From NCBI GenBank assembly GCA_009746045.1, contig RPFO01000412.1, positions 1,124,813 through 1,149,812 on the forward strand: 25,000 nt of DNA, given 5' to 3'. The translations under genes were made by a program, and so were the position numbers. The notes beneath the pieces are model-generated. The model was not told the origin of the DNA and did not search any database. It saw nothing but the letters and a program-made list of their open reading frames with translations. Below, piece by piece: positions 19,355 to 25,000 of the stretch. The stretch comes from Mesostigma viride. Its lineage: Eukaryota; Streptophyta; Mesostigmatophyceae; Mesostigmatales; Mesostigmataceae. Positions within the stretch are counted from its first letter, which is position 1; each line of letters starts with the position of its first letter.

Positions 19355-20755
19355 CTAGCCTCTACAGGGGTGGCTCAGCTTGGAGGTTTGCTGGTTAGCT
19401 GCCTGTGCCCTGGTGACAGCACCACACTCTACTACAGAAACCATGGCAGCACAAATATCCAGATCCTCGTGAAATGCTCCCATCAGATCCCTTCTTCTAG
19501 AGAGGGCGTCTGGCACCACATTCTGTGATCCTGGGACATACTGCACAGAGAAAGGATAGAATCCCCCTAGGTACTCCATCCACCCAGCCATCCTCTTACT
19601 CATCCTACTCTGTTCTAGCACGTGCACCAAGGGCCTGTGGTCAGTCATCAGGGTGATAGACTCTTGCCCTAGCCCATCTGTAGCACTGCTAGCCACAGAA
19701 AACTGAGCTCCCTTCAACAGATGCTCCCACTTGTGACATGCTACCACTAAACCCAGCAACTCCTGCTCGTGTACAGGGTAGTTACGTTCAGCTGAGCTCA
19801 TGGTTTTAGACATGTACTCCACTGGCTGTGGTCCATAGCCATGGTCTTGCATCAGCACAGCACCTATGGCGCCTTGAGAGGCATCTGACCTAACCTGATA
19901 AGGTAGATCTGGGTTGGGACCCACTAGCACAGGGGTGGATGTGAGCTTCTGCTTCAACAGGTCAAAGGCCTGCTGACACCTATCTGTCCACTCAAACTGA
20001 ACATCCTTCTTGATTAACTCAAGCAAGGGGGTGGAGATGGCAGCCATGTCAGGGATAAAACGCCTGTACCACCCCACCATGCCCAGGAAGGACTTGACAT
20101 CATGTGCAGACTGCAACACAGGCCACTCAAGGATGGCAGCAATCTTAGCATTGTCAGGTGTCATACCCAAGGAACTCAACTTGTACCCTAGGAACCCCAC
20201 TTCATGCCCCCACTCCACCTTAGACCTCTTGACAGACAAGTGGTAGTGCTGGATGACCTTCAGGACCTCCTCCACGTTCTCCAGATGCTCCTTGAACGTC
20301 TTTGAGTGCACCAGGATGTCGTCCATGTAGGCCACCACGCAGGTCCTGAACACGGGTCTTGCAGGGTCACACAGGTGGGCAATGTCTTTGAACCTGGGAT
20401 TCCTGAGATCAGGGGAGATCTGAGGCAGAGAGTTCCCTGTCAGATGGCCAAAGATAGCATTCACAAACATCTGCATAGTAGCTGGGCTGTTGGAGGCCCC
20501 CATGGGCATCACAGTCCACTGGAACTGACCCCAGGGTGTGGAGAATGCAGTTTTTGGAATGTCCTCAGTAGCTATCCTGATCTGCCAGAACGCGTGTCTA
20601 AGGTCAAACTTGGTGAAGTAAGATGATCCAGCTGTCCTCTCTAGCAGCTCATCAATCCGTGGCAAGGGATACTTGGACTTCACTGTGACCTTGTTCAGGC
20701 CTCTCAGATCAATGCACAACCGCCATCCACCATCATGCTTGGGACAAGCAAACAC
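19355..20755 (-). CDS. pol: pol: reverse transcriptase and RNase H
   Basis: 466 codons. RT motifs in order are WRLCIDLRGLNKVT, FTKFDLRHAFWQIRI, TVMPMGASNSPATMQ and the catalytic YMDD (residues 143-146). RNase H follows with SDAS, HEQELL, TDHRPL and PDALSRR, which supply the D-E-D-D acidic residues. Between the FVNAIFGHLTG helix and VVAYMDD there are about 30 extra residues compared with typical Ty3/Gypsy RT, and about 14 extra residues precede TDHRPL. The beginning of the domain (about 20756-20930) is in other frames, with two more single-base shifts. The frame ends at 19355 while the integrase frame is already open. Confidence 0.93.
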   Translation of the reverse strand: MFACPKHDGGWRLCIDLRGLNKVTVKSKYPLPRIDELLERTAGSSYFTKFDLRHAFWQIRIATEDIPKTAFSTPWGQFQWTVMPMGASNSPATMQMFVNAIFGHLTGNSLPQISPDLRNPRFKDIAHLCDPARPVFRTCVVAYMDDILVHSKTFKEHLENVEEVLKVIQHYHLSVKRSKVEWGHEVGFLGYKLSSLGMTPDNAKIAAILEWPVLQSAHDVKSFLGMVGWYRRFIPDMAAISTPLLELIKKDVQFEWTDRCQQAFDLLKQKLTSTPVLVGPNPDLPYQVRSDASQGAIGAVLMQDHGYGPQPVEYMSKTMSSAERNYPVHEQELLGLVVACHKWEHLLKGAQFSVASSATDGLGQESITLMTDHRPLVHVLEQSRMSKRMAGWMEYLGGFYPFSVQYVPGSQNVVPDALSRRRDLMGAFHEDLDICAAMVSVVECGAVTRAQAANQQTSKLSHPCRG

Positions 20756-20821
20756 CCAGAGCTGAAAGGACTATTGGCAGGAAGAATGAGTCCAGCTTCC
20801 AACAGCCTGTCAAGATCACCT

Positions 20822-21790
20822 TCAGCTCTGCCATCTCAGCTGGCCCCATCCTGTACATGGGAACAAAGGGAGGCCTGGCACCATCCACAAGCTTGATGAC
20901 ATGAGTGATTGGCCCTTCAGGGGGTACTGTGGCATTTTGTCCTCAAAAATGGCAGCAAACCTGTCCAAAAGGGCATCATGCAGCTTCTGCTCCTCCTCTG
21001 TGACAGCTGGTACTGGGTTCACAGCATTCACCGTGTGGCCATGAGTCTCATCAGAGGGTGAGTTAGGAACCAGCTGTAAGAGAAAGACGTGTTCCACTGG
21101 GTAAGTAGCCAGGTAAGACAAGGTGTGATTGGCAGACCATACGTGCTTAAGTAATGCAGCACGTTTCTCTTCCAGTGAAGGCACCTTGACGTCCTCCTTG
21201 GCACCTGCAACCCCTCTCCCATCATTGACAGCCTCATTAGTAGAACAGCACTCTGTGACTGGTCTTTCTCCCCCCTTAATCACTGTGGTGGCGTCCCACA
21301 CTGACCCATCCTGAAACTGCACCACCTTCTCAGACCACAAGATGGCAGGATTAGCAGACTCCAACCATGGCATCCCCAGAATCACATCAGCAGCAGTGAG
21401 TGGAATGACATCTGCTGTGACAGACAAGGTTTGACGTGAGCACACTTGAAAAAGCAGTTGCACGTAGCCAGGTGAGTTACTCTGCCTACCATCAGAATAT
21501 TGGACCTTAACAGGCACAGGGTGGGGGAGCACTGGTAGATGCAGCTCCTGCACCAAGGAAGTGGAAATGTAGTTACTTCCTGCACCTGAGTCAATCATGA
21601 AGAGACATAAAGGCTGAGCCAAAGGGACTGGCACGTTCAACAGCCTAGCCTGGAACTTCAAGAGTTGACTGGGAATAGGAGGGCCCAATGGGGTGGTGGA
21701 ATCAGAGGCAGACAAGTTGTTCACAGGACGGACATGCACAGCAGGCAAACCAGTTAACTCCACCGCTGGACGTAGTCCTGGGGGCTCCAC
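20822..21790 (-). CDS. pol: pol: aspartic protease and start of reverse transcriptase
   Basis: The retropepsin motif FMIDSGAGSNYIS has its catalytic Asp at residue 67 (codon 21590-21592), in DSGA form, and ILGMPWLE follows about 75 residues later as the usual second protease motif. After a linker, DRFAAIFEDKMPQYP is the lead-in to RT. The frame then diverges: the expected RT start (ARPPFVPMYRMGPAEMAEL) lies in another frame at about 20930-20830. There is no clear start codon context; the protein is probably made as a gag-pol fusion. The stop at 20822 is therefore a frameshift product. Confidence 0.85.
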   Translation of the reverse strand: MEPPGLRPAVELTGLPAVHVRPVNNLSASDSTTPLGPPIPSQLLKFQARLLNVPVPLAQPLCLFMIDSGAGSNYISTSLVQELHLPVLPHPVPVKVQYSDGRQSNSPGYVQLLFQVCSRQTLSVTADVIPLTAADVILGMPWLESANPAILWSEKVVQFQDGSVWDATTVIKGGERPVTECCSTNEAVNDGRGVAGAKEDVKVPSLEEKRAALLKHVWSANHTLSYLATYPVEHVFLLQLVPNSPSDETHGHTVNAVNPVPAVTEEEQKLHDALLDRFAAIFEDKMPQYPLKGQSLMSSSLWMVPGLPLFPCTGWGQLRWQS

Positions 21791-21899
21791 TAGTTTTTTG
21801 GCAGCTCAGGAGGATGATCTGAAGACGAGCTCCCCACTGAAGGCTGCACCTGCTGATCCTCTATGCCGTCTGCCTCCCCTTCTCCCTCCTCCTCCTCTG

Positions 21900-22585
21900 C
21901 TAGGAGGTGCCACAGGGCGTTGACCATCCGACGCCTGTCTTGCCTGTGAATCCCTTGGGCTGGAATGGTCCCTTGCCCGAAGCCTGGAAGTTGGGTCTAA
22001 ACCCAGGCTGTGCCCTGTGGTCGCTCTGGCTCACCCCAGGAGGGAAGGTGGATGGTCTGGTGAATGGAAGAACCCCCTGAGGACCCTTGGTGTCGCTGGG
22101 AACTGGTCTCGCTTGGGGCAATCCCGTGCAAAGTGTCCCAGCTGGCCACACGTGAAACAGGCTCCTTTGGACTGCTCCATGGCACTGAGCTCCTCCATCA
22201 CAGCGTTCAGCTGGTTCAGGGGCTTCAGCAGGCGCCTGGTTGCCTGCAGCAGGCTCCCACTTGAGGGAAAAGTCAGGGACACGGCACAGCGTGAGGGCAT
22301 AAGACAGCACAGTATCCCACTTCCACTCGACATAGTCGAAAGGGGAGAAATGCTTGTCAATATCCACCCTGACTTGAGGGGAAGCCCATGCAGAAACCTG
22401 TGAAGAGCTTCAGAATCAGAGCACTGGGGGATTTTGGCCCTCAGGTTGGTAAACGTCTCTACGTATTGTGGTAGTGTCAGGCCGACTGAGTACAGTTGGC
22501 CAACGCGTCCCGGTCCAGACGGAGCTGGTCCTGGGGAAGGAGAAAACGTCGAAATGAAAGCATGAGAGATGGCAAATCCTTGCAA
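21900..22585 (-). CDS. gag: gag, C-terminal part with CCHC zinc knuckle (frameshifted)
   Basis: Coding signal alternates between two minus-strand frames. Capsid-like sequence (FTNLRAKIPQCSDSEALHRF) is followed by FSPFDYVEWKWDTVLSYALT in the other frame at about 22360-22270. The first frame returns with the zinc knuckle CFTCGQLGHFARDC (22118-22159; CX2CX4HX4C, nucleocapsid RNA binding), and then the second frame carries a Gly/Gln/Pro-rich tail (FRPNFQASGKGPFQPKGF). At least three shifts are needed within 600 bp. The product would package element RNA in virus-like particles if intact. Confidence 0.75.
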
Positions 22586-23385
22586 GTATTACCTGCCGAG
22601 GATCGTAAAAACTCATCAAACCTGTCGGCTGCACTGTCGCTCATTCGCTGTCGAACCATCTTCTTCTGGATGTCCAGGGAAAGTCGTTCTTCCGCTCGTT
22701 TGCCGTAGTTAGCAAAGTGGATAGCGAACACATCCTGGAATCGAGTAGAGAAATGATCGAAACTGCGGTGGGTTAGATTGGTGAGCGACAGCTTGTCTAC
22801 GGATTCGATTTTTGGAAATGGCGGGGCGGAACCTTGATGCGGTGGTATAGTGACGGTCACGGGGACGTCGCTGGCGGGGGTGGTGAAGGTGACCGAGGTC
22901 GTCTGCGCTGGATCCTGCCTATCGCTATCCTGCGTCTCATTCCTCGTAGTAACTGCGGTACTATTAGGTAAAACCCTTCCGTCACCCAACCGAGGAGCCT
23001 CTCTCCCCAATCCAGCAACCATGTCACGCATGGCCGCCTCCTCCTCCTCAATTCTCTGACGAAGTCTTCCCACATCCTGTTCCACCTCCTCCACCATCTT
23101 TCTATACATCGCTGCGTGTTGTTCATCGTGTAATAATCTGATTTTAGCTGCTGAGAGGCGATCCGCTGCAAGTCTGGTCCCGTCTCTTCCAGGCGTGGTA
23201 TTTAGCGGGAAAAGAAATGAAGAAGATGCACTCCGCACAGGACTCGTTCGCGCGCTTGGAATCCTGGGCGACAGTGACGCTCCTCGACCCACGCCTGTCA
23301 GCGATGGCTCGCCTGGTTGGAGACCAGATGCAATGACGGAAAACTTGGGCCCTATGGACAACGAGGGCCGCCTCACTTCAGACAT
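22477..23385 (-). CDS. gag: gag, N-terminal part
   Basis: 302 codons from an ATG at 23385, following a leader of about 360 bp after the primer site. The first 75 residues are Ser/Pro/Arg-rich. A predicted coiled coil follows (MYRKMVEEVEQDVGRLRQRI, then EEEEAAMRDM). Then comes a helical region (HRSFDHFSTRFQDVFAIHFA onward) that I take to be the start of the capsid-type Retrotrans_gag domain. The frame ends at 22477 in ANCTQSA, but capsid-like sequence (YSVGLTLPQYVETFTNLRAK) continues in another frame at the same place, so a single-base shift near 22500 has broken the gene or the consensus. Confidence 0.82.
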   Translation of the reverse strand: MSEVRRPSLSIGPKFSVIASGLQPGEPSLTGVGRGASLSPRIPSARTSPVRSASSSFLFPLNTTPGRDGTRLAADRLSAAKIRLLHDEQHAAMYRKMVEEVEQDVGRLRQRIEEEEAAMRDMVAGLGREAPRLGDGRVLPNSTAVTTRNETQDSDRQDPAQTTSVTFTTPASDVPVTVTIPPHQGSAPPFPKIESVDKLSLTNLTHRSFDHFSTRFQDVFAIHFANYGKRAEERLSLDIQKKMVRQRMSDSAADRFDEFLRSSAGNTCKDLPSLMLSFRRFLLPQDQLRLDRDALANCTQSA

Positions 23386-23746
23386 AGAAGTACGGTTGAA
23401 ATCAAGTTGACGCCGTGGAGTACGAGCAGTTGTCTCAGCACCTTCCCTAGCAATGGGTTCCAGAGATGATGACGGATCTCCAAACCTTGATTAGTAGGGG
23501 GTAAAGGTGATTGTGTCTTCGAACTACTCATACTTCCACATGGAGTCGCGATCGTCTGCCTAGTAGAGACAACGGTTACGGCTGACTTCTAGTGTTACAG
23601 AGCAAGACAGTCACATCAGGATGTGTCTCAGTCTGTAACACCGTAAGTTTTCCGCAACTCTATGAATCTTCTCGGATGACAGACATCTGATCAACGTTGT
23701 ACTACCCGGAAGGTTGCGACTTCAAGAGAAACACCAAAGTAGAGAT
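23386..23746 (-). other. Retrotransposon 5' leader
   Basis: 361 bp between the primer site and the gag ATG with no open frame of note. It would hold packaging and dimerisation signals; none can be named from the sequence. Confidence 0.5.
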
Positions 23747-23758
23747 CCTCCGATACCA
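23747..23758 (-). promoter_or_regulatory. Primer-binding site, initiator tRNA-Met type
   Basis: One base after the 5' LTR the minus strand reads TGGTATCGGAGG. It differs by one base in the first eleven from TGGTATCAGAG, the usual primer site complementary to the 3' end of initiator tRNA-Met in plant LTR elements. Confidence 0.8.
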
Positions 23759-23759
23759 A

Positions 23760-24539
23760 TGTAACGACTAAAAATGATCATCAACATCATCCACAGTCCA
23801 ATATGAAAGATCTTTTACCTGGGTTGCTTTCCTGAGTTGCAGAACTTCAAGTATCCGAGCAACGTTGAGATGGAAATTCCACAGCACGTGATTTAGGGAA
23901 TCACAACCCCTTGTAGACACAAAGACAAGCTCGTGTATAGACGACCTCTGTGGAACTGAAGGACGTCTATAGCCAAGGGGCTCTTATGGATTGGACAACA
24001 AAGCCAAGCTTTATTATACCATGGTGAATCAAAACCAACGTAGCAACAATGGCGACCCCACGTCCTTGATATCGACGTGCTTGTCGAGCTTGCTCCAACC
24101 TTAGCCTGAAGAGAACCAATCAGAACCATGGAATCCTATACAAGATCTTCGTATCCATCCTAGTCACACAAAACAGAACAACACCACACACAGCCTGGCA
24201 GAATCTTTCCATGAGATCCTAAATCTGTCGTGAGCACTGAAGTCCCAAAGGAGCATTTAAGACTCAATAGTACCAACTAACAAACTACAACCCCACGTGG
24301 ATCAGGCCACGACCAATGAGGGCTCCTATCAGTAGTATCAGCCAACAAACTATAACCCTACGTGGATCAGGCCACGACCAATGAGGGTTCCTATCAGTTG
24401 GCTGACAAAGTATCAGCTCCAAGTACCGTCGTCTTAGAAACCTCATAACTTTCTCAATACTGATCCAAAAGTCCTCGAATAAAAGCCAAACATTCACAAA
24501 ACAAAGGATGTAACAACAAAGTCATTTTTGCTTGTTACA
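23760..24539 (-). repeat. 5' LTR of the retrotransposon
   Basis: 780 bp, near-identical to 15077-15856 and bounded by the inverted TGTAAC/GTTACA ends. It contains a 65-bp-period internal duplication (24279-24333 and 24344-24398), present in both LTRs. Confidence 0.97.
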
Positions 24540-24544
24540 CATAG
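24540..24544. repeat. Target-site duplication, right
   Basis: CATAG directly abuts the 5' LTR and is identical to 15072-15076. Confidence 0.93.
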
Positions 24545-25000
24545 CTACAGCATGGAATCAATTCCGTGTTCAGATGTGTCTCAATACAGAAGCATTTCAA
24601 AAAATTAATTGAATTATAACATTAAGTACTCCGTTGGTGGGAGATCATGTAACGCGTATTCCATTGCTGTCCCAAGGGTGGGGGTGAACGGCAGTGTTTT
24701 TTTTAGTGGCGATATGCCGCAAAATGTGGCGGTGTGGCACTTTTTTTGGCAAAATGTGGCGGTGCCACCCACTTTGACAGGGCTCCCAAGAAGCCACGAT
24801 TTGGCCGTGCTGTTCTACTTTGTAGTTTCATTTCGCCACAGGGTGGCCGTGCCTGAAGTTCACTCTAGTACAGGTTACGCCACAATTGGCGGTGTCAGTC
24901 AGCCGGCCTTCCGGCCAGCGTTCCGCCACAAGCCTCTCTAGTACTAGAATACTGCCACTATAGATTCTCTGCTGCCCATGTGCGGCGTGGGACACAACAA
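24545..25000. other. Flank beyond the retrotransposon, no supportable gene
   Basis: This is the continuation of the host sequence interrupted at 15076, so its first part may be the original 3' UTR of the HSPA12-like gene. A 110-codon frame (24609-24941) has no recognised domain. GCAAAATGTGGCGGTG is repeated 30 bp apart (24719-24734 and 24749-24764), and TGGC(G/C)GTG recurs further on. Confidence 0.5.

Larger units (their letters stand above)
15077..24539 (-). mobile_element. Full-length Ty3/Gypsy chromovirus LTR retrotransposon
   Basis: A 9463-bp element with two 780-bp LTRs, each TGTAAC...GTTACA, and a perfect 5-bp target duplication CATAG (15072-15076 and 24540-24544). On the minus strand the order is 5' LTR, initiator-tRNA-like primer site, gag, protease, RT, RNase H, integrase, chromodomain, an extra ORF, polypurine tract, 3' LTR. 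That order and the chromodomain place it in the chromoviruses. LTR differences by eye are about six substitutions and two 1-bp indels, so the insertion is recent. Most reading frames are interrupted by single-base shifts. Confidence 0.97.

Overview
The window is nuclear DNA of a eukaryote. Genes are split by GT-AG introns, microsatellites and minisatellites are abundant, and there is a complete chromodomain Ty3/Gypsy LTR retrotransposon. The organism is not fixed by the sequence. A plant-like initiator-tRNA primer site, a chromovirus, and an EsV-1-7-type cysteine repeat protein (a family I know from brown algae, scattered other algae and protists, and large algal viruses) all point to an alga or another protist. 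No prokaryotic features were seen.

Region 1 (1-4708, + strand) is the 3' part of a multi-exon gene. Its last exon carries eleven cysteine/histidine repeats, nine of them near-identical 117-bp units, followed by two CxxC pairs and a domain resembling Vsr/DUF559 PD-(D/E)XK nucleases. Small upstream exons join in consistent phase, and the introns between them are filled with poly-C, GGGA and GCATGCGTGGG-type repeats. The last exon has an apparent 1-base frameshift near 4262-4284. This repeat-plus-nuclease fusion is the most unusual gene here.

Region 2 (4709-10826) is gene-poor. A 3.2-kb segment (6318-9557) is bounded by perfect 29-bp inverted repeats and looks like a DNA transposon or an inverted pair of elements. 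It contains a duplicated coding-like block, a 384-bp perfect CACACG tract, a 118-bp tandem duplication and a broken minus-strand coding exon. To its right is an exon with a SWIM zinc finger.

Region 3 (10827-15024, + strand) is an apparently complete four-exon HSPA12-like (Hsp70 superfamily) gene. The exons join without a frame break into 599 codons.

Region 4 (15077-24539, - strand) is the retrotransposon, with 780-bp LTRs of about 99% identity and 5-bp CATAG target duplications. It landed 52 bp after the HSPA12-like stop codon. It encodes gag, protease, RT/RNase H, integrase with a chromodomain, and an extra unrecognised sense ORF after pol. Although the LTRs look young, the reading frames are broken by many single-base shifts, so either the consensus has indel errors or this copy is dead. 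The last 460 bp (24540-25000) hold no gene I can support.
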